Shown here: piece by piece, positions 33,702-41,438 of the stretch
Position numbering within the stretch: position 1 is the stretch's first letter
Layout: every line of letters starts with the position of its first letter
Source: Anaerolineae bacterium
GTDB lineage: Bacteria; Chloroflexota; Anaerolineae; Aggregatilineales; Phototrophicaceae
Length of the DNA: 64,000 nt
Assembly (NCBI GenBank): GCA_022824465.1
Contig: JAJDZV010000006.1
Location: 62,001-126,000, forward strand
Direction of reading: 5' to 3'
Notes under the pieces: generated by a model
Told to the model about the DNA's origin: nothing
Databases searched by the model: none
Seen by the model: only the letters and a program-made list of their open reading frames with translations
Made by a program: the position numbers and the translations under genes

Positions 33702-34841
33702 TTGGACGTGCAAGAGATATACGAAAACGAGCTTACTCACGAAGCGGACGCCGAAGAAAGCAGCGATTCCTATTCGAAGCTCGTCTGGCAGCGCTTCAGC
33801 CGCAGCAAAGCCGCCATCGCCGGCGGACTCATGGTCGTCATGCTCACGGTGCTGGCGCTCTTCCCCGAGTTTTTTTCAGCTTACGACTTCTACGCCTCGA
33901 ATTTAGGCGATTCCTTTATTCCGCCGTCGGAGATCCGTTTCTTCGATGCCGATGGCGCCTTCCAATTCCGCCCCTTCGTCTACAAATCCGAGCTTGTCAT
34001 CGACCCCGTCACCTACCAAGCCAAGCCGGAGCTGGATACCGAGCATCCCCACTACCTTCGTTTCTTCGTGCGCAGTTGGGAATACAAGCTCTTCGGCATC
34101 ATCGACACCGACCTGCATCTCTTCGGCTTGGACAGCGAAGATGTGCGCGTGCACCTGCTCGGCACGGACCGCTTCGGGCGCGATCTCTGGGGGCGGATTT
34201 GCCTCGCCGGGCGAGTGTCGCTATCGTTGAGCATATTGGCGGCGGTGATCGCGATTATCATCGGCTCGTCAGTCGGCGTCATCTCCGGCTATTATGGCGG
34301 CGCGATCGACAATGTGATTCAGCGCTTCGTCGAGGTGGTGATGTCTTTCCCGGAGCTTCCCTTGTGGATGGCGCTGGCGGCCGTGATACCCAAGACCTGG
34401 TCATCGGGCCAGATATTTCTGGTCATGGCTTTCATCTTTCCCTTTTTGCGCTGGGCGGTCTTGGCGCGGGAGGTGCGCGGCAAGGTGCTGTCGCTGCGGG
34501 AGACAGACTTCATCCTGGCGGCGAAGGAGCAGGGGGCGAGCGATTTCCGCATCATTTTCAAGCATCTGTATCCCAATGTGCTCAGCCATGTTATCGTGAT
34601 TTTGACGCTGATGATCCCCGATATTATTCTGGCGGAGGCATTCCTCAGCTTCCTCGGCATCGGCATTCAGGAGCCGCTGACCAGTTGGGGCTTCTTGATG
34701 AAGAGCGCGCAGAGCCTCGAGACGCTGGGACAGAACACCTGGATATTGACGCCGGTGATCTTCATCGTGGTGGCTGTGCTGGGGCTGAACTTCCTAGGCG
34801 ACGGCTTGCGCGACGCGGCCGATCCCTATTCGAATCTGTAG
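33702..34841 (+). CDS. ABC transporter permease, DppC type
   Basis: 379 aa, longer than typical DppC (about 300) because of an extra extracytoplasmic segment after the first helix (about residues 60-150), where aromatic and charged residues are abundant. The binding-protein-dependent transport core with its coupling loop ([20 protein letters not shown], then [17 protein letters not shown]) is intact. No ATG lies near the 5' end: TTG at 33702 or GTG at 33708 must be the start, and neither has a good ribosome site, so translation is probably coupled to dppB, which ends 9 bp upstream. Confidence 0.9.
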   Translation: MDVQEIYENELTHEADAEESSDSYSKLVWQRFSRSKAAIAGGLMVVMLTVLALFPEFFSAYDFYASNLGDSFIPPSEIRFFDADGAFQFRPFVYKSELVIDPVTYQAKPELDTEHPHYLRFFVRSWEYKLFGIIDTDLHLFGLDSEDVRVHLLGTDRFGRDLWGRICLAGRVSLSLSILAAVIAIIIGSSVGVISGYYGGAIDNVIQRFVEVVMSFPELPLWMALAAVIPKTWSSGQIFLVMAFIFPFLRWAVLAREVRGKVLSLRETDFILAAKEQGASDFRIIFKHLYPNVLSHVIVILTLMIPDIILAEAFLSFLGIGIQEPLTSWGFLMKSAQSLETLGQNTWILTPVIFIVVAVLGLNFLGDGLRDAADPYSNL

Positions 34842-34863
34842 GCGAGACTTATGGCAAGATCTA

Positions 34864-34985
34864 ACCCCCACCCTAAATCCCTCCCCCATGAAAAGGGAGC
34901 GACATTGAACGCCGTGGATTCCCCTTCCCTCCGTGTGGGAAACATCCCCCGTGAGGCGGGGGACCGAGGGGGCGCAGGGGCGCAG
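34864..34985. repeat. R2-type repeats upstream of the second ATPase gene
   Basis: CCCCCACCCTAAATCCCTCC with GAAAAGGGAGCG, then CCCCTTCCCTCCGTGTGGG and CCCCCGTGAGGCGGGGG. The repeat is open in the frame of the ATPase gene and would add a spurious N-terminus if translation began at 34851. Confidence 0.75.
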
Positions 34986-34988
34986 GAG

Positions 34989-36017
34989 ATGGGGGGCGAC
35001 GCCATCCTCAAAGTGAATGATTTGAAGATGCACTTTCCCTTGCGGCAGGGGATGCTGCAGCGGCGCGTCGGCACGATACGCGCGGTGGACGGCGTCAGCT
35101 TTGAGCTGCGCGAGCAAGAAGTCATGGGCTTGGTCGGCGAAAGCGGCTGCGGCAAGACGACCGTTGGACGAGCGCTGCTGCGGCTCTATGACCCGACGGG
35201 CGGCGAAGTGCTCTTCCACCGCGCCGACGGCAGCTGGGTGGATGTGGCGAAATTGAGCAAGCGCGAAATGAAGGACCTGCGCAAAGAAATGCGCATGATC
35301 TTCCAGGATCCCTTCAGCTCGCTGAATCCGCGGCTGACGGTGCGCGACATCATCGCCGAGCCCCTGATCATTCACAACCAAGACCGCGACAAGATCACGA
35401 CGCGCGTCGCCGAGTTGATGGAAGCGGTCGGGCTGAAGCCGGCTTATATGGGGCGTTATCCGCATGAATTCTCTGGCGGGCAGCGGCAGCGGATCGGCGT
35501 GGCGCGAACCCTGGCGCTTAATCCGCGGCTGATCGTCGCCGATGAGCCAGTGTCGGCGCTGGATGTCTCGGTGCAGGCGCAGGTGCTGAATATGCTCCAG
35601 TCGCTCAAAGACGAATTGCGCTTGACCTTCATTTTCATCTCGCATGACCTGTCCGTGGTCGAACATATCTGCAACCGGATCGCGGTCATGTATGTCGGCA
35701 AGCTGGTGGAGCTGGCGCCGACTGACGAACTGCTGCGCAATCCGCGGCACCCCTATACCGAAGCGCTGGTATCGGCGGTGCCGCCGGCGGATCCGCTGAT
35801 CAAAATGGAGCGGATCATCCTGGATGGCGATGTGCCCAGCCCGGCGAATCCGCCCTCGGGCTGCGTATTCCATCCGCGCTGCCGCTATGCGCAGGATATC
35901 TGCCGCGACCAGGTTCCGCCGGTTGTCGAAGTGGGTCCCGAGCACATCGCCCGTTGTCACTTCGCTGACGAACTTGACTTGCAGGGGGTGGCTGATGTCC
36001 CAGCAGAAGCGGTCTGA
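34989..36017 (+). CDS. Dipeptide/oligosaccharide ABC transporter ATPase, DppF/OppF type
   Basis: 342 aa from the ATG at 34989. Walker A GESGCGKT is at 50-57, signature [10 protein letters not shown], Walker [13 protein letters not shown], and the C-terminal Cys-bearing extension [15 protein letters not shown]. Second nucleotide-binding subunit of the importer. The frame is open back to 34851, but that region is repeat DNA and reads as low-complexity sequence, so the shorter start is preferred; AGGGG lies about eight bases upstream. Its end overlaps the DUF4870-like gene by 23 nt. Confidence 0.9.
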   Translation: MGGDAILKVNDLKMHFPLRQGMLQRRVGTIRAVDGVSFELREQEVMGLVGESGCGKTTVGRALLRLYDPTGGEVLFHRADGSWVDVAKLSKREMKDLRKEMRMIFQDPFSSLNPRLTVRDIIAEPLIIHNQDRDKITTRVAELMEAVGLKPAYMGRYPHEFSGGQRQRIGVARTLALNPRLIVADEPVSALDVSVQAQVLNMLQSLKDELRLTFIFISHDLSVVEHICNRIAVMYVGKLVELAPTDELLRNPRHPYTEALVSAVPPADPLIKMERIILDGDVPSPANPPSGCVFHPRCRYAQDICRDQVPPVVEVGPEHIARCHFADELDLQGVADVPAEAV

Positions 36018-36384
36018 GAGCAGCCGCGCCTTTGCCGCCTTGGCGTACATCTTGCCGCTCCTTGGCGGCCTCATCGGCTTGGCAGTTGACGGGCGCAACC
36101 CCTTGACGCGGGTTCACGCGCAGCAGACTATCGGCGCGGCGCTGGCGCTGGCGCTGAGCTTTCTGGTTTGGGGAGTCGTCAGTTATGGCTTGGCCTTGAT
36201 CCCCATAGTTGGACCGATATTCGCCATCGCCCTGTTTTCGCTGGTGATCGCGCTGGGCGTCTTTCTGCTGGCGAATTGGATTCTGGGCTTGGCGCTCGCG
36301 CTGCGGGGCGTGGAGCGGACGATTCCCTTCGCCAATCGACTCGTAGTTCGCCTCTTCGCCGACGCGTCTGTCAGACAGAAATAA
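35995..36384 (+). CDS. DUF4870-like small membrane protein
   Basis: 129 aa with three hydrophobic helices (about 11-30, 44-75, 78-105). Features such as [16 protein letters not shown] near the start and the HAQQT motif after helix 1 fit the DUF4870 family, whose function is unknown. The ATG at 35995 has GGGGGTGG upstream and lies within the end of the ATPase gene, so it is translated from the same message. A role in the transporter is not established. Confidence 0.8.
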   Translation: MSQQKRSESSRAFAALAYILPLLGGLIGLAVDGRNPLTRVHAQQTIGAALALALSFLVWGVVSYGLALIPIVGPIFAIALFSLVIALGVFLLANWILGLALALRGVERTIPFANRLVVRLFADASVRQK

Positions 36385-36394
36385 TCCTTGCGAG

Positions 36395-38299
36395 ATGTCT
36401 GTGTTGCTCGCCAGAAAGCTCAACTTCAGCCTGAAGCATTGGAGCCTGGCTGTGCCGATAATTCTTGCGGCCAGCGCGCTCGCGATCCACAATTTCACAC
36501 GGGTCGCGTTAAGCAGCGATGAATTCCTCTCGATACAGGTCGCCGGCATTACATTCGAGAGCGACCTGGCGCCGGCCTCGATTGTCGCTCGGGTTTGGAT
36601 CGATGGTCCCGATCACATGCCGGGCTATTTTCTGTTTTTGAGCGCTTGGGGGCATCTCATCGCCGATAACATGGCGATGGCGCGGACGCCGGCGATTTAC
36701 GGAGCGCTACTGTCGCTGGCAATCACCTATCGATTGGCGCGCGATATATTCACGCCGACGGCGGGACTTGTCGCGCTGATCATCATTGTCGCCAATACAT
36801 TCTTCAACTTCTACTATGATATTGTACGCATGTACAGCTTGGTCGTCTTCTGTTCCGGCTGCATCTTGTGGCTCTATTGGCGCGCGAGCGAGCGTCACTG
36901 GCGGATCTCGGCAAGGCATGCCCTTGCGCTGGCCGCCGCTGTTGCCGTCTTGATTAGCCTTCACATACTCAACGCGTTTTTCTTTCTTGGCGCCATGAGC
37001 CTGTATCATTTGCTATTCGCAAAGAGGCGCCGAGAGTGGCTGGCATTCCCGATGATCGTTGGCGTGGTGGTTCTATGCTCGTCGCCATTGCTTGTTACGG
37101 TCGCTGGCGGCGGGCTCAATCGCTGGGCAAGCCGCGGCGACCCGCACGTGACGATCAATGGCGCCGAATTTGCCGCAGCGCATGTGCGGATATTACTCAA
37201 TAATCAGCCTTGGTTTTTGCTCCCGGCTCTTGGCGGTCTTGCGCTTGCCCGGCGGAGGCGGCTTGGCTGGTCATTGCAGCTGTTTGCCATGTGGCTCCTG
37301 GGCTTGCTGGTGTTGGCGCTGTGCTTTTCGTTGGTTCAGCGCTTCGGGATAAAGCACATACGCTACAGTTTGTCGCTCCTGTTGCCGCTGACGCTTTTCA
37401 TGGCGGCGGGCTGGCTGGCGCTCATCCGCTGGCGCCGCTGGACAACGCTGTTGATTCCGCTTTGGTTGATCGCGGCGGTGGCGTATCAACAGAGCGGCGA
37501 GTGGAAACAGCACCTCACTGCGGGGCGGGCGGCCAGCCTGGGCCGAATTCCGGCTTTATCGCTATCGCGAATGGCCCGGGCTGAACAACTCAAGCCGAGC
37601 ATCCTGGTCTACGCCGAGCCTGATCAACGCTATTGGCTGGATGATTACCACTTTGGCCACCGAGCGGGCGACTACTACTTCGAGCGATATGGCATTTCGG
37701 CGAAGCCCCAAAACCCGGATTTCGAGTCGCCGGGCTTCGACCCGGTACGGACGCCGTCAGTATGGATCGCGTATCAGACCTCGAATGGCGCGCCAGACGA
37801 TTCCCGGTTCGTCGCCGAAATGCGCGAGAGAAGCTACCAATTGTGTCAGACGGACAACTTGCTCAACGCCACTGTGCTGATGCAGTTTCGCTGGGAAGCG
37901 CTTGAGTGCGGCTCTCCGACAGAGGCGCTGCAAACAGGCGAGAGCGAGCGGATTGCCTATCAATTCTTCGGCGCGAAGATCAACGAGGCTGGCGCCGAGC
38001 TGTACTTTGTTGACCGCTGGCGCGCGCCGGAGACGGGATCGCTGGCGCATTACCGGATGTCGTGGCAGCTGTGGAACGCCGATGGCGAGCGCGTGGCGCA
38101 ACTTGATTTGCCCTTCGTGCATGAAGGCGAGTTGCGCCGCTTCGCCCTTGATATTGATGGACTTCCGCCTGGTAAATACCGCTTGGTAGCGATACTCTAC
38201 GCTGCCGATACGGGACAGCCGGCAGGCTGGCGGAATGCAGCCGCATCGCTGTCCGGGGCGCTGGAATTAACTGAAGTCGAAATCAGCGCGGCTTCTTGA
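36395..38299 (+). CDS. Polytopic glycosyltransferase-like membrane protein (GT39/ArnT type)
   Basis: 634 aa. Ten or more transmembrane helices occupy residues 15-370, followed by a soluble C-terminal domain of about 250 residues. The first extracytoplasmic loop has SSDEFLS, matching the Asp-Glu catalytic site of GT-C enzymes that transfer a sugar from a polyprenyl-phosphate carrier. The C-terminal domain ends in a beta-rich segment. It probably modifies a lipid or protein on the outer face of the membrane; acceptor unknown. It begins 10 bp after the DUF4870-like gene, and its last codons overlap the earliest possible start of the araD-like gene. Confidence 0.8.
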   Translation: MSVLLARKLNFSLKHWSLAVPIILAASALAIHNFTRVALSSDEFLSIQVAGITFESDLAPASIVARVWIDGPDHMPGYFLFLSAWGHLIADNMAMARTPAIYGALLSLAITYRLARDIFTPTAGLVALIIIVANTFFNFYYDIVRMYSLVVFCSGCILWLYWRASERHWRISARHALALAAAVAVLISLHILNAFFFLGAMSLYHLLFAKRRREWLAFPMIVGVVVLCSSPLLVTVAGGGLNRWASRGDPHVTINGAEFAAAHVRILLNNQPWFLLPALGGLALARRRRLGWSLQLFAMWLLGLLVLALCFSLVQRFGIKHIRYSLSLLLPLTLFMAAGWLALIRWRRWTTLLIPLWLIAAVAYQQSGEWKQHLTAGRAASLGRIPALSLSRMARAEQLKPSILVYAEPDQRYWLDDYHFGHRAGDYYFERYGISAKPQNPDFESPGFDPVRTPSVWIAYQTSNGAPDDSRFVAEMRERSYQLCQTDNLLNATVLMQFRWEALECGSPTEALQTGESERIAYQFFGAKINEAGAELYFVDRWRAPETGSLAHYRMSWQLWNADGERVAQLDLPFVHEGELRRFALDIDGLPPGKYRLVAILYAADTGQPAGWRNAAASLSGALELTEVEISAAS

Positions 38300-38370
38300 T
38301 TGCTGACCGGAAATCGGCCGCTTCCTCGCAGATGCCAAGAGCGATTCGCGCTGCTGGACGGAGAAAGCTA

Positions 38371-39024
38371 TTGCGTCTGAAACAATTGCGGGTGGAAGTT
38401 TGCCGCTTGCACGCCGAGCTGCCGAAGAATGATTTGGTCGCCTGGACGAGCGGCAATATCAGCGCGCGGGATCCGGACAGCGGCTTGGTGGCGATCAAGC
38501 CGAGCGGCTTGCGCTTTGAAGAATTAACGCCGGCCAACATGGTGGTGACGGATCTGGCCGGCAAGGTCGTCGAGGGCAATCTGGCGCCGTCATCCGATAC
38601 CGCATCGCATTGTTATATCTATCGCCACATGCCGGCGGTCAACGGCGTCGTGCATACGCACTCGCGCTACGCGACTGCCTTTGCCGTCATCGGCGAGCCG
38701 ATTCCCTGTGTGACGACGGCGATGGCGGATGAATTCGGCGGGGAGATCCCCTGCGGCGGTTTCGGCTTGATCGGCGGCGAAGATATCGGCCGGCTGGTGG
38801 TGGAGGCGCTTAGCGGGCATCGCAGCCCGGCGGTGCTGCTGCAGAACCATGGCGTCTTCGCGATTGGCGCGAGCGCCGAAGCCGCAGTCAAGGCGGCCGT
38901 GATGACGGAGGACAACGCCGCCATCGTCTGGACCGCGCGGCAGCTGGGTGAGATGATCCCGATCGCGCAAGCCGATATCGAAAGCCTGTACCACCGTTAT
39001 CAGAATGTGTATGGGCAACGCTGA
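38371..39024 (+). CDS. araD: Class II aldolase / L-ribulose-5-phosphate 4-epimerase (AraD-like)
   Basis: 217 aa from TTG at 38371. The zinc-site residues are seen as HTHSRY (two His) and LQNHGVF (third His); TSGNIS and PSSDTASH are the substrate-binding loops of the AraD/FucA family. The C-terminal HRYQNVYGQR is typical of AraD. It should convert L-ribulose-5-P to D-xylulose-5-P and is paired with araA downstream; no kinase (AraB) is in the window. Start: TTG 38371 has GGAG eight bases upstream, while the ATG at 38332 and TTG at 38296 lack one and add an unusual N-terminal extension. Confidence 0.85.
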   Translation: MRLKQLRVEVCRLHAELPKNDLVAWTSGNISARDPDSGLVAIKPSGLRFEELTPANMVVTDLAGKVVEGNLAPSSDTASHCYIYRHMPAVNGVVHTHSRYATAFAVIGEPIPCVTTAMADEFGGEIPCGGFGLIGGEDIGRLVVEALSGHRSPAVLLQNHGVFAIGASAEAAVKAAVMTEDNAAIVWTARQLGEMIPIAQADIESLYHRYQNVYGQR

Positions 39025-39053
39025 ATCTTAACCGCCAAGGGGCAGAATCAACT

Positions 39054-39138
39054 CCAGGAAACTAATGAGAATGGCAGACGTTTCAACGCAATGCCCAAAA
39101 TCATCGCGTCTTTGTAGGGGCGAGCCATTGGTTCGTCC
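39054..39138. repeat. Extended R1 element, second copy
   Basis: Matches 25232-25320 in the same orientation: GAGAATGGCAGACGTTTCAA and on, ending in the R1 palindrome at 39113-39138. It occupies much of the 220-bp gap between araD and araA. Confidence 0.75.
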
Positions 39139-39244
39139 ACGCTCGCCAAAGACTTCTTGATCGCTCTTCCCATGACAAACTTGGAACTACTGAGATACCA
39201 GAGCAAATTAAAGCCAATTCGCCATTTTTGGCAGGAGTGGAACC

Positions 39245-40741
39245 ATGACATTAGGCGATTATCAAATCTGGTTCTTGACCGGCAGCCAACACCTTTACGG
39301 GCGAGAGGCGATTGAGCAGGTCGGCGCCCATTCGCGCGAGATCGCCGCGCATCTCAACGATCTGGCTGAGATTCCGCTGCGCGTGGTCTACAAGCCGGTG
39401 CTGACCACGCCGGAAGAGATCCTCGGCATCTGCAATCAAGCCAATGTCAGCCAGGACTGCGTCGGCCTGATCGCCTGGATGCACACCTTTTCGCCAGCCA
39501 AGAACTGGATCGCTGGCTTGACCGCGCTGCAGAAGCCGCTGCTGCACCTGCATACGCAATACAACCGCGATATCCCCTGGGCCGAGATCGACATGGATTT
39601 CATGAATCTCAACCAGGCGGCGCATGGCGATCGCGAATTCGGCTTCATGTTGAGCCGGCTGCGCATGCGGCGCAAGGTGGTCGTCGGGCATTGGCGCGAT
39701 CCGGCGGTGCAGGCGCAGATTGGCGTTTGGGCGCGGGCGGCGGCCGCCTGGGCCGCAACGCAGGGCATGAAGGTGGCGCGCTTCGGCGACAATATGCGCA
39801 ATGTGGCGGTGACCGAGGGCGACAAGGTGGCGGCGCAAGCGCAATTCGGCTTCCAGGTGAATGGCTACGGCGTCGGCGATCTGGTCGAGCTTGTCAACAC
39901 CGTCGGCGACAGCGAGATTGACGCGCTCGCGGCTGAGTACGAATCGATGTATCGCATGAGCGCCGACCTGCGCAATGGCGGCGAGCGCCACGGAACGATT
40001 CGGGAAGCGGCGCGCATTGAGCTTGGTCTCTCGCGGTTTCTGAGCGATGGCGGCTTTGCGGCATTCACCACCACCTTCGAGGATTTGCACGGTCTGGCGC
40101 AGTTGCCAGGTCTGGCGGTGCAGCGGCTGATGGCGGCTGGTTTTGGCTTCGGCGCGGAAGGCGACTGGAAGACAGCGGCATTGCTGCGGTCGCTGAAGGT
40201 GATGGCGGCGGGCATGGACGGCGGCACATCCTTCATGGAGGATTACACCTATCACTTCCAACCGGGCAATATGGCGGTGCTGGGCGCGCACATGCTGGAG
40301 GTCTGCCCAAGCATCGCGGCCCGTCAGCCGAGCCTGGAGGCGCATCCGCTGGGCATCGGCGGCAAGGCCGATCCGGCGCGATTAGTATTCGACACGCCGG
40401 CGGGACGCGCGCTGAACGCCTCGCTCGTGGATATGGGCGACCGCTTCCGCATGATCGTGAACACAGTGGATGTCGTCGAGCCCGACGCGCCGCTGCCCAA
40501 GCTGCCGGTGGCGCGGGCATTGTGGCGTCCGCGGCCGAGCCTGGCAGTTGGCGCCGCCGCCTGGATTTACGCGGGCGGAGCGCATCACACCGTCTTCAGT
40601 CAGGCGCTGAGCCCCGAGCATATCTATGACTTCAGCGAGATGGCGGGCGTGGAATATCTGCAGATTGACGAGGCGACCGAGTTGCGCGCCTTCAAGAACG
40701 AGCTGCGCTGGAATGATCTGGCGTACCGGCTGCTAACCTAA
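39245..40741 (+). CDS. araA: L-arabinose isomerase
   Basis: 498 aa, full length for AraA. It converts L-arabinose to L-ribulose. The Mn ligands align with those of the E. coli enzyme: Glu305 (FGAEGDW), Glu332 (FMEDYTYHF), His349 (LGAHML) and His448 (GGAHHTVFS). The N-terminus [11 protein letters not shown] is characteristic. The start at 39245 has GGAG shortly upstream. Together with the AraD-like protein and RpiA it forms an arabinose-to-pentose-phosphate route, probably fed by the ABC importer upstream. Confidence 0.95.
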   Translation: MTLGDYQIWFLTGSQHLYGREAIEQVGAHSREIAAHLNDLAEIPLRVVYKPVLTTPEEILGICNQANVSQDCVGLIAWMHTFSPAKNWIAGLTALQKPLLHLHTQYNRDIPWAEIDMDFMNLNQAAHGDREFGFMLSRLRMRRKVVVGHWRDPAVQAQIGVWARAAAAWAATQGMKVARFGDNMRNVAVTEGDKVAAQAQFGFQVNGYGVGDLVELVNTVGDSEIDALAAEYESMYRMSADLRNGGERHGTIREAARIELGLSRFLSDGGFAAFTTTFEDLHGLAQLPGLAVQRLMAAGFGFGAEGDWKTAALLRSLKVMAAGMDGGTSFMEDYTYHFQPGNMAVLGAHMLEVCPSIAARQPSLEAHPLGIGGKADPARLVFDTPAGRALNASLVDMGDRFRMIVNTVDVVEPDAPLPKLPVARALWRPRPSLAVGAAAWIYAGGAHHTVFSQALSPEHIYDFSEMAGVEYLQIDEATELRAFKNELRWNDLAYRLLT

Positions 40742-40751
40742 TTCGACCCGA

Positions 40752-41294
40752 TCAGACCGGCGGCATACGGCTCACTATGAGAGCGGCTAAAGCGATACCC
40801 GTGCCGACAATCCAAAGAGTGAGACGGTTTATCCGCTGTTCCACTTCTCGTCTTATGTCTTTCGACTGCGCATCAAGCTTCTCTTGAAATAGCTCCGACT
40901 GCGCGCTGAACATGGTCCGCGTTTGCTCTGCCTGCGCGTCAAGCTTCTCTTGAAATAGCTCCGACTGCGCGCTGAACATGGTCCCTGTTTGCGCTGCCTG
41001 CGCGTCAAACCGCTGATCGATCCGCCCGGACTGCGCATCAAGCTTCTCTTGAAATAGCTCGGCTTGCGCGTCTATTTTTCCATTTAGCAGCTCAGTTTGC
41101 GCGTCAATCTTTGTTTCCAAACGTACGATATCGGCCTTGGTCGCCAGGTGAGGTTCACCAGTATCGCGAGCGCTTTCCATGCGCGCGACTCGCTGCTCCA
41201 AGTTGCCCACTCGTTCCACGACGCGACTATGCGACAGTTGTTCTAAAGCTTCGACGCGCTGTTCCAAAGTAGAGTCCCTTGTCACGCTGCCCAT
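40752..41294 (-). CDS. Coiled-coil protein with eight 11-residue repeats and a C-terminal membrane anchor
   Basis: 180 aa. A short coiled-coil N-terminus (10-42) is followed by eight exact 11-residue repeats centred on (D/S)AQ at 64-66, 75-77, 86-88, 97-99, 108-110, 119-121, 130-132 and 141-143, then one transmembrane helix (about 158-175). A hendecad period favours a right-handed or straight coiled coil, so the protein is probably a rod projecting from the membrane. It resembles, in layout only, DUF1640-type proteins. Function unknown. The gene is convergent with araA. Confidence 0.75.
   Translation of the reverse strand: MGSVTRDSTLEQRVEALEQLSHSRVVERVGNLEQRVARMESARDTGEPHLATKADIVRLETKIDAQTELLNGKIDAQAELFQEKLDAQSGRIDQRFDAQAAQTGTMFSAQSELFQEKLDAQAEQTRTMFSAQSELFQEKLDAQSKDIRREVEQRINRLTLWIVGTGIALAALIVSRMPPV
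40867..41064. repeat. 66-bp and 33-bp tandem repeats within the coiled-coil gene
   Basis: 40867-40932 and 40933-40998 are near-identical 66-bp units (each two 11-codon repeats). A 33-bp half unit recurs at 41032-41064, with weaker copies on to about 41130. Recent expansion by slippage or unequal exchange is likely. Confidence 0.85.
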
Positions 41295-41438
41295 CCTGAA
41301 TCCAAACTCTAGACGCAGTATACGTCATCACCTGTCAATAACGCAAGGAAGTCAGGTCAGCGCGCGCAAGGACGGCTTTACGAAGCGCGGCATCATACGT
41401 TACCATGAACCTAGGCTGTCGAAACCAAGGAGCATTCT

